Assembly (NCBI RefSeq): GCF_000423625.1
Contig: NZ_AUII01000011.1
Span: 1-64,000, forward strand
DNA: 64,000 bases
Origin: Pseudonocardia asaccharolytica DSM 44247 = NBRC 16224
GTDB taxonomy: Bacteria > Actinomycetota > Actinomycetes > Mycobacteriales > Pseudonocardiaceae
Direction: 5' to 3'
Each line of letters starts with the position of its first letter. Position 1 is the first letter of the stretch. Below are positions 36,007 to 43,720 of the stretch, piece after piece. Position numbers and translations under genes: made by a program. Under the pieces are notes generated by a model. It was not told the DNA's origin. It worked only from the letters and a program-made list of their open reading frames with translations, and searched no databases.

Positions 36007-36993
36007 TCAACCCTCCTTCGGCGTGAAGTACCGGCGCGGGTTGTCCACGAGCATCGTGGTGATCTGCTCGTCGGCGACCCCCCGCTCGCGCAGCGCGGGC
36101 AGCACATCGTTGCTGATGTGCAGGTAGTGCCAGTTGGGCGCCGCCTGCGCCAGCGCCTGCTGCGCCGCCTCTCCGGAGAAGAAGTCCATGTAGCAGGCTG
36201 CGTCGTGGGCGAGCACGATGCGGTCGGCGTAGCCCTGCTCGCACAGCGTCGCGATCGTCGCCACCCGGTCCGCGGTGGGGTTGAACAAGTCGAGGCCGAA
36301 GCGGTCGCAGCCGATCGTCGCGCCCTGATCCATGATCCGTTTCAGGTAGTCGAGGTCGTTGGTGTCCCCGGAATGCCCGATGACGACCTTCGTGAGGTCG
36401 ACGCCCTCCTTCGCGTAGAGCTCCATGGCGAGCCTGCCGGTCTGGTGCGCCGCGTTGGTGTGCACGGTGATCGGCACGCCGGTCTCGCGGTGCGTCGCGC
36501 AGACCGCCCGCTGCACCCGGGTCTGGTCGGGGGTCAGCCCGCGCTCCTCGACCACGCATTTGAGAAACGCCGCCTTCACCCCGGTGTCGCCGATGCCCTC
36601 GCGGATATCGCGCACGAACATCTCGGTCATCAGCTCCGGTCCGCCGAGCAGCGTGTCGGGCCCTCGGTAGTGGAAGAAATGCGGAATCTCGTCGAACGTG
36701 TAGAGGCCCGTGGCCACCACGATGTTGATGTCGACCTCGGTGTTGATCCGCGCCACGCGGGGGAGGTATCGGCCCAGGCCGACCACGGTGGGATCGACGA
36801 TGGTGTCGATCCCGGCCTCCGCGAGCGCGCGCAGCTTGCCGATCGCGTCGGCGACCCGTTCCTCCTCGTCCCACCACAGGTCGCCGTAGTTCTGCTGGAC
36901 GTCGGGCGTGAGCACGAAGACGTGCTCGTGCATCAGCGTCACGCCCAGATCGTCGATGCTCACCGGCCCACGCACCGTCTCGACCGTCGCCAT
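36007..36993 (-). CDS. Phosphotriesterase-family metal-dependent hydrolase
   Basis: The 328-aa TIM-barrel amidohydrolase has metal ligands in LMHEHVFVLTPD (HxH), a carboxylated-Lys candidate in GVKAAFLKCVVEE, ITVHTNAAHQTG and VVIGHSGDTND, and the last Asp in IVLAHDAA. Family members include phosphotriesterases and quorum-quenching or catabolic lactonases; lactonase activity is the likeliest native role. ATG 36993 follows GAAGGAGG at 5-nt spacing, so I prefer it to the upstream in-frame ATG at 37044. It is the first gene of a two-gene operon with a CoA ligase. Confidence 0.88.
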   Translation of the reverse strand: MATVETVRGPVSIDDLGVTLMHEHVFVLTPDVQQNYGDLWWDEEERVADAIGKLRALAEAGIDTIVDPTVVGLGRYLPRVARINTEVDINIVVATGLYTFDEIPHFFHYRGPDTLLGGPELMTEMFVRDIREGIGDTGVKAAFLKCVVEERGLTPDQTRVQRAVCATHRETGVPITVHTNAAHQTGRLAMELYAKEGVDLTKVVIGHSGDTNDLDYLKRIMDQGATIGCDRFGLDLFNPTADRVATIATLCEQGYADRIVLAHDAACYMDFFSGEAAQQALAQAAPNWHYLHISNDVLPALRERGVADEQITTMLVDNPRRYFTPKEG

Positions 36994-37167
36994 TGACGCC
37001 TCCTTCTCGGAAACAGCACGTGTCTCGATCGTGGTGCTGGCCACACGAAAGGGTCAAGGGTGAGGCGGGGATCTCGGCCCTGAGGCACAGATGAGTTTCC
37101 GCCGGCCGGTGCGTCTGTACCTATGACACCGATGACCCGGCAGCAACCCGAGGACGAGGAGGGGTTC

Positions 37168-37647
37168 ATGGGAAGTGTCAGCACGTGCCTGTGGTTCGAC
37201 GGGCAGGCCGAGGAGGCGGCGAGATTCTACACGTCGGTGGTGAAGAACTCGCGGATCACCGGCGTGGTGCCCTACGGCGACGCGGGTCCCGGTCCGAAGG
37301 GGTCGGTGATGATCGTGACGTTCGAGCTGGACGGGCAGCGGTTCCTCGGCCTCAACGGGGGCCCGGAGTTCACCTTCGACGAGGCGATCTCGGTCCACCT
37401 CACCTGTGACTCGCAGGAGGAGATCGACGAGCTGTGGGCGAGGCTCACCGCGGACGGCGGGGCGGAAGGCCCGTGCGGCTGGCTGAAGGACAAGTACGGC
37501 CTGTCCTGGCAGATCGACTCCCGCGTCCTGCACGAGATGCTCGTCTCCGACGATCAGGAGGCGGCGGCGCGCGCGACCAGGGCGATGCTGGGCATGAGGA
37601 AGCTCGACATCCAGGCCCTTCGGGAGGCCTACGACGGCACGGCCTGA
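37168..37647 (+). CDS. VOC/PhnB-like (3-demethylubiquinone-methyltransferase fold) protein
   Basis: The 159-aa protein shows the beta-alpha-beta-beta-beta units of PhnB/glyoxalase-like proteins: STCLWFDGQAEEAARFYTSV, GSVMIVTFELDGQRFLGLNG and YGLSWQIDSRVLHEML. These are widespread and mostly of unknown function despite the methyltransferase label. ATG 37168 has GAGGAGGGG just upstream; an in-frame ATG at 37123 is less well placed. It ends just before a strong hairpin. Confidence 0.85.
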   Translation: MGSVSTCLWFDGQAEEAARFYTSVVKNSRITGVVPYGDAGPGPKGSVMIVTFELDGQRFLGLNGGPEFTFDEAISVHLTCDSQEEIDELWARLTADGGAEGPCGWLKDKYGLSWQIDSRVLHEMLVSDDQEAAARATRAMLGMRKLDIQALREAYDGTA

Positions 37648-37654
37648 CGGGTAC

Positions 37655-37690
37655 GGCCGCCGACCGTCCCGCCCATGGGCGGGGTCGGCC
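37655..37690. terminator. Hairpin between convergent genes, probable bidirectional terminator
   Basis: A GC-rich stem is formed by cgtcccgccc-type and gggcggggtcgg-type arms around the centre CCCGCCCATGGGCGGG, extended by CGACC/GGTCG and GGCC/GGCC with small internal loops. It starts 8 bp after the PhnB-like stop and faces a convergent gene ending at 37791. There is no T-run, as is usual in very GC-rich actinomycetes. Confidence 0.55.
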
Positions 37691-37790
37691 ACCGTCGAGC
37701 AGCCGCGGGTCGGTCGGTGTCGGCCGGGCCGGCGGCATCCCGAGGCCCCGGCCGTCCGCGCGGATCGGCGGGGGTCAGCGGATGGGCCGG

Positions 37791-39047
37791 TCAGCGGAGC
37801 GGGTCGAACGGGGCCAGCTCCGCGGGGCGGTGGCCCGTCGTGATCACCTCGGCGAGGAGCTGCCCGGTGACCGGCCCCAGGGTGATGCCCCACATGCCGT
37901 GGCCACCCGCCACGAAGACCCGCGGCGAGCGGGTCGCGCCGATCAGCGGCAGGCCGTCGGGGGTGCACGGGCGGGCACCGACCCATTCGTCGGTGCGGTC
38001 GTCGAGGTCGGCGCCGCGCAGCAATGGACGCGCCGCGTCGGCGATCGCGCGGATCCGCCGCGGGTCCAGGGGCGCGCCGGGCGAGCGGAACTCCATCATC
38101 CCGGCGACCCGCAGCCGGTCGCCGATCGGCGTGCAGGCGACGCGCTGCGCCGGGAAGTAGACCGGACCGGACGGGAGGTGTTCGATCGGGACGCTGAAGC
38201 TGTAGCCGCGGCCGGCCTGGACCGGGACGCGGACCCCGAACTGCCGGGCCAGATCCGTCAGCCAGGCGCCGGTGGCGATCACCACCGCGTCGGCGGACTC
38301 CGTCCCGCCCCCGATCAGGTCGATCTCGACGCCGCCCGAGCCGTCGCGGATCGCGGCGATCTCGGCGCCGTCGCGGATCGTTCCGCCGCGCCGACGCACG
38401 CTCCCGGCGAGATGGTGCACATAGCGGCCGGGGTCGATGAAGCGCTGGCCGTGCAACCGGACCGCCGAGTCGACCTGCGCCGAGAGCGACGGTTCGATCT
38501 CGCGGGCCTCCGCGCCGCTGAGCACCTCGAACTCGATGCACTGGCCCGCGGTACTGATGTGGTCGAGCTCCTCGAGCAGCACCCCGCGGTCGGCCTCGGC
38601 CCGGTAGGCGGCGAGGAAGGACTTGGCCTCGATGGTCTCGGCGGCCACGCCGCCGTCGGCCAGCGCGTCGAACGCGGCCAGCGCGCGGCGGTTGATCGGG
38701 ACCAGCGCGGCCATCGACGTCCTCCAGTGAGCCGCCGTGCTGTGCCGGGCGAAGCCGGCCAGGAACCGCAGCAGCCGCGGATCGGCGCGCGGCGGGACGT
38801 AGACCGGGGATGCGGGGCTGAGCAGCGCGCGCAGCCCGTAGCGCAGCACCGCCGGTTCCGGGAGCGGGGTGGCCAGGCCGGGGGTGAGCCAGCCCGCGTT
38901 GCCCCAGGACGAGCCCGCGGCGACCCCGGTACGGTCGAGCACGGTGACCGATACGCCACGGTCCTGCAGAAACCAGGCCGTCGCCAGGCCGAGCATGCCG
39001 GCGCCGATCACGGCGACGCGGTCGGGGGCGGCTGCGGCGGGGACCAT
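37791..39047 (-). CDS. D-amino-acid dehydrogenase-like FAD oxidoreductase
   Basis: The 418-aa DAO-family flavoprotein has VAVIGAGMLGLATAWFLQDRG (FAD binding), AGSSWGNAGWLTPGLATPLP as in DadA, GRGYSFSVPIEH, ARPCTPDGLPLIG and VAGGHGMWGITLGPVTGQLL. DadA-like enzymes oxidise D-amino acids, and relatives act on hydroxyproline or other imino acids. ATG 39045-39047 follows GAAGGAG. It is transcribed away from a PucR-type regulator with a 9-bp inverted repeat between them, implying dedicated control. Confidence 0.88.
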   Translation of the reverse strand: MVPAAAAPDRVAVIGAGMLGLATAWFLQDRGVSVTVLDRTGVAAGSSWGNAGWLTPGLATPLPEPAVLRYGLRALLSPASPVYVPPRADPRLLRFLAGFARHSTAAHWRTSMAALVPINRRALAAFDALADGGVAAETIEAKSFLAAYRAEADRGVLLEELDHISTAGQCIEFEVLSGAEAREIEPSLSAQVDSAVRLHGQRFIDPGRYVHHLAGSVRRRGGTIRDGAEIAAIRDGSGGVEIDLIGGGTESADAVVIATGAWLTDLARQFGVRVPVQAGRGYSFSVPIEHLPSGPVYFPAQRVACTPIGDRLRVAGMMEFRSPGAPLDPRRIRAIADAARPLLRGADLDDRTDEWVGARPCTPDGLPLIGATRSPRVFVAGGHGMWGITLGPVTGQLLAEVITTGHRPAELAPFDPLR

Positions 39048-39137
39048 CACGGGCTCCTTCGACGACAAGCGGATGAATCCGATATTGCGCCCCGGTACCT
39101 GACTTGTCTGCGTGTGCTTGGGACAATCGAGGCGCAT

Positions 39138-39162
39138 CTGATTGTGTGATGAGCACAATCAG
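39138..39162. promoter_or_regulatory. Operator-like inverted repeat between dadA-like gene and pucR-type regulator
   Basis: CTGATTGTG (39138-39146) and CACAATCAG (39154-39162) are perfect 9-bp arms with a 7-bp spacer. It lies about 90 bp from the oxidoreductase start and about 40 bp before the chosen regulator start. A nearby TTGTC...GACAA pair (about 39103-39125) may be a second weaker site. Binding by the PucR protein is inferred. Confidence 0.55.
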
Positions 39163-39202
39163 CGTGCAGAGTTCCGGCATGCCGACACCCTGGGAGGCGC
39201 CC

Positions 39203-40768
39203 GTGATCACCGTTGAGGCGCTGGTCGAGGCGGTGGGCGGGGCGCTGCTTCGGCTGGTGGTGGAAGGGGAGGGCGGCGAGGTCGAGGACGTCACCCTGGC
39301 CGAGCCGGAGGCGGGGATCGTCGGGGTGTCCGGAGACCTGGTGCTCGGCGTCGGGATCGGTGCGGCAGGCTCGGCGCTGGACCTGCTCGAACGGGCCGGG
39401 CCCGCCGGCGCCGGGGGAGTGGTGCTGCGGGCCGGGCCGGCCCGCGACCCTCAGGTCGTCGCGACTGCACAACGGCTCGGGATGGCGCTGGTCGAACTGC
39501 AGCCGCACGCGTCGTGGAGCCACGTGGTGTGGCTGCTGCGCGGGGTCCTCGACCGGGCCGCGGCGCCGGGAGCGCCGCTGCTCGGCGACGCCGGAGTGCA
39601 CGGCGAGCTGTTCGCCCTCGCCGACGCTGCCGCCGCGATCGTGGATGCGCCGGTGACCATCGAGGACGCCCAGTCCCGGGTGCTCGCCTATTCGGCTCGC
39701 CAGGAGCGCACCGATCCGGCCCGGGTGTCCACGATCGTCGGGCGCCGGGTGCCCGAGCCGGTCCAGGCCCATTTCCGCGCCCGCGGAGTGTTCCGCAAGA
39801 TGGCCCGTTCCAGCGAGCCGTTCTACGTCCCCGAAGGACCGGACGGAACGCTGCCTCGGATGGTCGTCCCGGTCCGGGCCGGCGGCGAGTGGCTCGGTTC
39901 GATCTGGGCGGTGGTCACCGGCCCGGTCCCGCAGGCGCGGGTGCACGAGCTGACCCGGGCGGCGTCCGTGCTCGCGCTGCACCTGCTGCGCCTGCGCGCC
40001 CAGGCCGATATGGCCCGGCGGGCCTCGACCGAGCAGATCCGCGCCCTGCTGCGTGGTGCCGTGCCGGGCACCGACCCCGGGCCGTGGCTACCGGCGGGCC
40101 CGTGGCGGGTGGTCGCGCTCGGAGCCCCGGAGGCCACCACGGACGTGCGCCGGGCACTGGATCTGTGGGAGTCGATCGCCCGCCGGTTCGGCTGGCAACA
40201 GCCGTTGCTCGCCGATCTCGACGGCGTCGTATTCGCCCTGCTGACCGTGCCCGGGAGGCCCGGCACGGCAGGCTCGCTGGCCTGGCTGCGGGGGCTGATC
40301 GACGCGGTGCACCCGCACGACCCCGCGCTGCGTGCCGCCCTCGGCCGGCTGGTCACCGACCGCGGCGAGCTGCCTCGTTCGCGCCGGGAGGCCGCCGAGC
40401 TGGTCGTCCTGCTGGGCACCGACCGATTCCCCGGACCCGTCCTCGGAATCGAGGACGCCTGGTACGCGGTCACCACCGCCAGGGCGAATGCCGCGGTCCG
40501 GGCCGAGGACGGTCTGCTCGGCGGCCCCCTGCCCGCGCTGCTCGCGCACGACCGCGAGCACGGTACGGCCTACCTCGCCACCCTGGCCGCCTGGCTCGAC
40601 CACGCCGGCGAGCCCAAGACCACCGCGGCCGCCCTGCACATCCACGTCAACACCCTGCGCTACCGCATGCGCCGCATCGCCGAGGTGGCCCCGCTCGATC
40701 TGCGCTCACCCGAGATCCGGCTCGCCCTGCAGCTCCAGCTCGCGGCGCTGGCGTCCGCCCAGAAGTGA
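39203..40768 (+). CDS. PucR-family transcriptional regulator
   Basis: The roughly 521-aa regulator has an N-terminal PucR sensory domain (VTLAEPEAGIVGVSGDLVLG), a GAF/GGDEF-like middle and the C-terminal PucR helix-turn-helix (TAAALHIHVNTLRYRMRRIAE). It probably controls the divergent amino-acid oxidoreductase. I chose GTG 39203 because GGGAGG lies 5 bases upstream; earlier in-frame ATGs at 39149 and 39179 exist, but the first lies inside the operator repeat. Other start choices only change an unconserved N-terminal extension. Confidence 0.85.
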   Translation: MITVEALVEAVGGALLRLVVEGEGGEVEDVTLAEPEAGIVGVSGDLVLGVGIGAAGSALDLLERAGPAGAGGVVLRAGPARDPQVVATAQRLGMALVELQPHASWSHVVWLLRGVLDRAAAPGAPLLGDAGVHGELFALADAAAAIVDAPVTIEDAQSRVLAYSARQERTDPARVSTIVGRRVPEPVQAHFRARGVFRKMARSSEPFYVPEGPDGTLPRMVVPVRAGGEWLGSIWAVVTGPVPQARVHELTRAASVLALHLLRLRAQADMARRASTEQIRALLRGAVPGTDPGPWLPAGPWRVVALGAPEATTDVRRALDLWESIARRFGWQQPLLADLDGVVFALLTVPGRPGTAGSLAWLRGLIDAVHPHDPALRAALGRLVTDRGELPRSRREAAELVVLLGTDRFPGPVLGIEDAWYAVTTARANAAVRAEDGLLGGPLPALLAHDREHGTAYLATLAAWLDHAGEPKTTAAALHIHVNTLRYRMRRIAEVAPLDLRSPEIRLALQLQLAALASAQK

Positions 40769-40837
40769 TATTGACCATAGCGTGGGCTGTCGGCCAGGAT
40801 AAGTCGATCGTGCTTCGAGGACGGGGGGCCGGGACCG

Positions 40838-41644
40838 ATGGTCGACCAGGCCCAGGCCTCGTACCGAGAGCGGTTGCGCGATCCGGGTGTCATGCTGTGG
40901 GCGGTCGCGGCGGTGTGCTGGGCCGCGTTGCTGGTGCCGATCCTGGTCGGCGGCCTCGGCGGACACGATCACCTTCTCGGCGACTCGACGCTGCCGGTGC
41001 CGGCCGCTCTGCTGGTGTTCGCCGGCTCGTGGCTGGTGATGATCGGGGCGATGATGCTGCCCACGACGGTGCCGATGGTGCGGCTGTTCACCGTGGTCAG
41101 TGCCCGCCAGCCCCGGCCGGCGGCGGCACGGGCGGCGTTCCTGGCAGGCTATCTGGCGCTCTGGATGGCGTTCGCGCTGGTTGCGCTGGCCGCCGCCACC
41201 GGGATCCAGGCCGTGGTGGCGCGGTGGCCGTGGCTCGACGCCCGCCCCCAGTGGGTCCTGGCCGGCGTGCTGGCGATCGCCGGGGCGTTCCAGTTCAGCC
41301 CGCTCAAACAGCGCTGTCTGACCCAGTGCCGGGATCCCAAGGCCTTCCTCTACCTGCACTACCGCCGCGGCGCCCGGGGCGGCTGGGCGCTGGGACTGCG
41401 ACACGGCCTGTCCTGCCTGGGTTGCTGCTGGGCGTTGATGCTGGTCATGTTCGGCGCCGGGGTGGGGAACCTGCTGGTCATGGTCGTGCTGACGGCGGTG
41501 ATGGTGGCGGAGAAGAACACCCGATGGGGGAAGTGGATCGCGGCTCCGGTGGGGGTGGTCCTGCTGTTCGCGGCCGCGGCGGTGGCGCTCGACGGGATCG
41601 GAGCTCCTGCCACAGGCGGGCACGAGCACATGCAGGTGCGGTGA
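40838..41644 (+). CDS. DUF2182 membrane protein
   Basis: The 268-aa protein has about six to seven membrane segments, LVMIGAMMLPTTVPMVRLF near the start, QFSPLKQRCLTQCRDPKAFL in the middle and SCLGCCWALMLVMFGAGVGNL, all hallmark stretches of DUF2182. The repeated Cys and Met residues suggest metal handling, and the family is called a predicted metal-binding integral membrane protein. It is followed 21 bp later by a DUF1326 protein, its common genomic partner. Function is unestablished. Confidence 0.9.
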   Translation: MVDQAQASYRERLRDPGVMLWAVAAVCWAALLVPILVGGLGGHDHLLGDSTLPVPAALLVFAGSWLVMIGAMMLPTTVPMVRLFTVVSARQPRPAAARAAFLAGYLALWMAFALVALAAATGIQAVVARWPWLDARPQWVLAGVLAIAGAFQFSPLKQRCLTQCRDPKAFLYLHYRRGARGGWALGLRHGLSCLGCCWALMLVMFGAGVGNLLVMVVLTAVMVAEKNTRWGKWIAAPVGVVLLFAAAAVALDGIGAPATGGHEHMQVR

Positions 41645-41665
41645 ACCAACCAGGAGGAGATCACG

Positions 41666-42265
41666 ATGGGATACCAGCTGACCGGTCGGATGGCCGAGGT
41701 GTGCAGTTGCAAGTCGCTGTGCCCGTGTGCGGTGGGCGAGGACCCCGACAGCGGCTACTGCGGCTTCAGCTGGGTGTTCCACTTCGATCGCGGTGAGATC
41801 AACGAGGTCGACGTCTCCGGCCTGAACCTGGCGTTCCTCGGCAACCACCGGGGCAACGTCTACGACGGCAAGGTGCGGCTGGCCGTGATCATCGACGAGC
41901 GCGCCGACGATGCCCAGCAGGGTGCCCTCGTCGAGGCCTTCACCGGCAAGGCAGGCGGGCCGCTGGCGGACCTGGCCGCCCTGGTCAGCGAGGTGGTGGG
42001 AGTGATCCGCACGCCGATCGAGTTCGACGTCGACAAGGGCACCGGGAGCTTCACCGTCCAGGGCGTGTTCGAGGGCGACGTGCGAGGCTTCACCGCGCCG
42101 GACGGAACCCCGACCACCTTGAGCCACGCCGTGATGGGCTCACTCGTGGGCACCCCGGCCTACCCGGGCAAGGTGGCCCGGCATGAGGTGACCGACGCGG
42201 AGTACGGGTTGCAGTTCAAGGGTCGTCAGGCAACCCAGACGGAGTTCCACTACGTCGCCGCGTGA
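41666..42265 (+). CDS. DUF1326 protein
   Basis: The 199-aa soluble protein begins GYQLTGRMAEVCSCKSLCPC with the conserved Cys motif of DUF1326, then GYCGFSWVFHFDRGEINEVD and RLAVIIDERAD. The Cys pattern suggests metal or thiol chemistry. ATG 41666-41668... follows AGGAGGAGATC, a strong ribosome site. The tandem arrangement with the DUF2182 membrane protein recurs in many bacteria; the joint role is not known to me. Confidence 0.9.
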   Translation: MGYQLTGRMAEVCSCKSLCPCAVGEDPDSGYCGFSWVFHFDRGEINEVDVSGLNLAFLGNHRGNVYDGKVRLAVIIDERADDAQQGALVEAFTGKAGGPLADLAALVSEVVGVIRTPIEFDVDKGTGSFTVQGVFEGDVRGFTAPDGTPTTLSHAVMGSLVGTPAYPGKVARHEVTDAEYGLQFKGRQATQTEFHYVAA

Positions 42266-42390
42266 GCCCGGCCGGTATCGGGTGAACCATCGGCCCCTGG
42301 CGTACCATTGACAACGAGTCATCGTCCGTGCCCGCTCCCGGGGAACTCGCCGCCGGCTGCGAGGCGCGGGTGAACGAGGAGAGCAGCGTC

Positions 42391-42822
42391 ATGAGTAAAC
42401 CTGATGCGCTGCCGGCGTCACCACGGCGCCCAGGACCCTTCCGTTGGCTGTGGTATGCCGTCGGCGGCCGGCTTCCGGCGAGGTACCGGGAGTGGGTGCT
42501 GCACGACCTCACCTGCCGCACCTGGCCGATTCGCCATCTGGCCCGGCTGCTGACGCAGTTGGTGCCGGTGGCCGCCGTCCTGATCGTGCTGCTTCCGGGC
42601 CCGTTGTGGGTCCGGGTGATGGCCGTCGTGGGCGGCTCGATGATCGGGCTGATGTACTCCTACGTCTTCCTCTACGAGGCGACCGAACGCAGGGCGACCA
42701 AGGCCGGATACCCGCACGGCACCGCGCAGCGCGTCCGGGAGGAACGCCGCGCGGACCGCGGGCTCACCCAGGCCGTCGAGGAGTTCGAGCGCAGCAGCCG
42801 GGTCCGGCACCCGCGAGGGTGA
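42391..42822 (+). CDS. DUF5313-type small membrane protein
   Basis: The 143-aa protein has the DUF5313 opening RPGPFRWLWYAVGGRLPARY followed by EWVLHDLTCRTWPIRHLARL, two adjacent membrane segments, and an Arg/Glu-rich cytoplasmic tail. The family is restricted to actinobacteria as far as I know and has no assigned function. ATG 42391 follows GAGGAGAG. The 125-bp gap before it holds a TTGACA-like hexamer (about 42308) but no convincing -10. Confidence 0.8.
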   Translation: MSKPDALPASPRRPGPFRWLWYAVGGRLPARYREWVLHDLTCRTWPIRHLARLLTQLVPVAAVLIVLLPGPLWVRVMAVVGGSMIGLMYSYVFLYEATERRATKAGYPHGTAQRVREERRADRGLTQAVEEFERSSRVRHPRG

Positions 42823-42875
42823 ACAGTGAGAGGACCAGTTCGTCGAGCAGCGGTGGCTAGCGGTCACGCCGCGGG

Positions 42876-43166
42876 CTAGGAGCGGATCCCACGCCTGCTG
42901 CCGCGCCGGGGGTACATTCCGGCGGCGAGGGTCACCCCGATCGCGGCGACCGCGACCTGCAGGATGATCAGGATCCAGGGGATGCCTCCGCCGGCATTGG
43001 AGTAGCCGAAGGCAGCGGCGATTGCTCCGCCGATGAACGCGGCCGCGATTCCGATGACAAGGGTCAGCCAGATCGGGATCGGCTGTTTACCCGGTATGAC
43101 CAGCCGCCCGAGTGCGCCGATGATGAGCCCGATGATGATCGCGGAGATGATGCCGGTGATCTGCAC
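42876..43166 (-). CDS. GlsB/YeaQ/YmgE-family stress membrane protein
   Basis: The 96-aa protein has three hydrophobic segments with the family's glycine-rich spacing: IISAIIIGLIIGALGRLVIPG, LTLVIGIAAAFIGGAIAAAFG and a third helix, ending in a basic tail RRGSRRGIRS. Members are transglycosylase-associated or general-stress envelope proteins of uncertain mechanism. It is monocistronic, convergent with the DUF5313 gene. Confidence 0.9.
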   Translation of the reverse strand: MQITGIISAIIIGLIIGALGRLVIPGKQPIPIWLTLVIGIAAAFIGGAIAAAFGYSNAGGGIPWILIILQVAVAAIGVTLAAGMYPRRGSRRGIRS

Positions 43167-43288
43167 GTCGGTGCCTTCCGATGGAGGAACTGTGCGGTAG
43201 GAGTACCCGGATCCGGCCGGCTTCCATCGGAACGCGTCACCGCATCGCGCAGCCTGCTGTCGTGCTCAGCGCACGGTCCGTCGGCGGA

Positions 43289-43570
43289 TCAGGACTTGAC
43301 GAGCCGGGCGATCGCCGCGCTCGCCTCGGCGATCTTGTCGTTCGCGACCTGGCCGCCCTCGGCCACGGCTTGGGTGACGCAGTGCTTGAGGTGCTCGTCC
43401 ATCAGGCCGAGGGCCACGGCCTGCAGGGCGTTGGTGGCGGCCGAGACCTGGGTGAGGACGTCGATGCAGTACTCGTCATTCTCGATCATCTTCGCAATGC
43501 CGCGGACCTGGCCCTCGATGCGTCGCATCCGCTTGAGGTAGGCGTCCTTATCCTGGGCGTACCCGTGCAC
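43289..43570 (-). CDS. csoR: CsoR-family copper-type metal-sensing repressor
   Basis: The 93-aa all-helical repressor has RMRRIEGQVRGIAKMIEND and the Cys35-His60-Cys64 set (EYCIDVLTQ, MDEHLKHCV), which is the Cu(I)-binding pattern of CsoR. GTG 43568-43570 is preceded by CAGGGAGG. A G-tract operator-like element lies just upstream, consistent with autoregulation. No copper exporter is adjacent, so its other targets must lie elsewhere. Confidence 0.88.
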   Translation of the reverse strand: MHGYAQDKDAYLKRMRRIEGQVRGIAKMIENDEYCIDVLTQVSAATNALQAVALGLMDEHLKHCVTQAVAEGGQVANDKIAEASAAIARLVKS

Positions 43571-43606
43571 GCTGGCCTCCCTGGCTCCCCTTGATCTCTC
43601 GACGAC

Positions 43607-43624
43607 TATACGGTAGGGGGGTAT
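43607..43624 (-). promoter_or_regulatory. CsoR/FrmR-type operator
   Basis: The element tatacggtaggggggtat has ATAC/GTAT ends around a G-tract, as in operators of the CsoR/FrmR repressor family. It is about 37 bp upstream of the csoR start and probably mediates autoregulation. Confidence 0.5.
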
Positions 43625-43689
43625 CGACCGCAAACGGTGGAGCGGGTCGCCTCCCGGTGTTGACGTCGCACTTTCCGGCTACCTGTTGG

Positions 43690-43708
43690 CTAACTGAGGC
43701 TTTCCTTA
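43690..43708 (+). promoter_or_regulatory. Second DtxR/IdeR-type iron box
   Basis: The site cTAACTGAGGCTTTCCTTA fits the degenerate consensus TWAGGTWAGSCTWACCTWA at about 14 of 19 positions, with the right half almost perfect. It ends 12 bp before ATG 43721, with a TATGTAAT -10-like sequence immediately after, so repression by an iron regulator would be efficient. Confidence 0.5.
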
Positions 43709-43720
43709 TGTAATGTGAGG

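Noticed and set aside
36994..37044. Upstream ATG of the phosphotriesterase-family gene (adds MASTTIETRAVSEKEAS)
   Set aside because: The extra stretch is not family-like and ATG 36993 has an excellent GAAGGAGG site.
43715..43717. GTG as start of the AMP-ligase fusion
   Set aside because: It lies six bases behind the iron box with no ribosome site; ATG 43721 is preferred, though the difference is only two residues.
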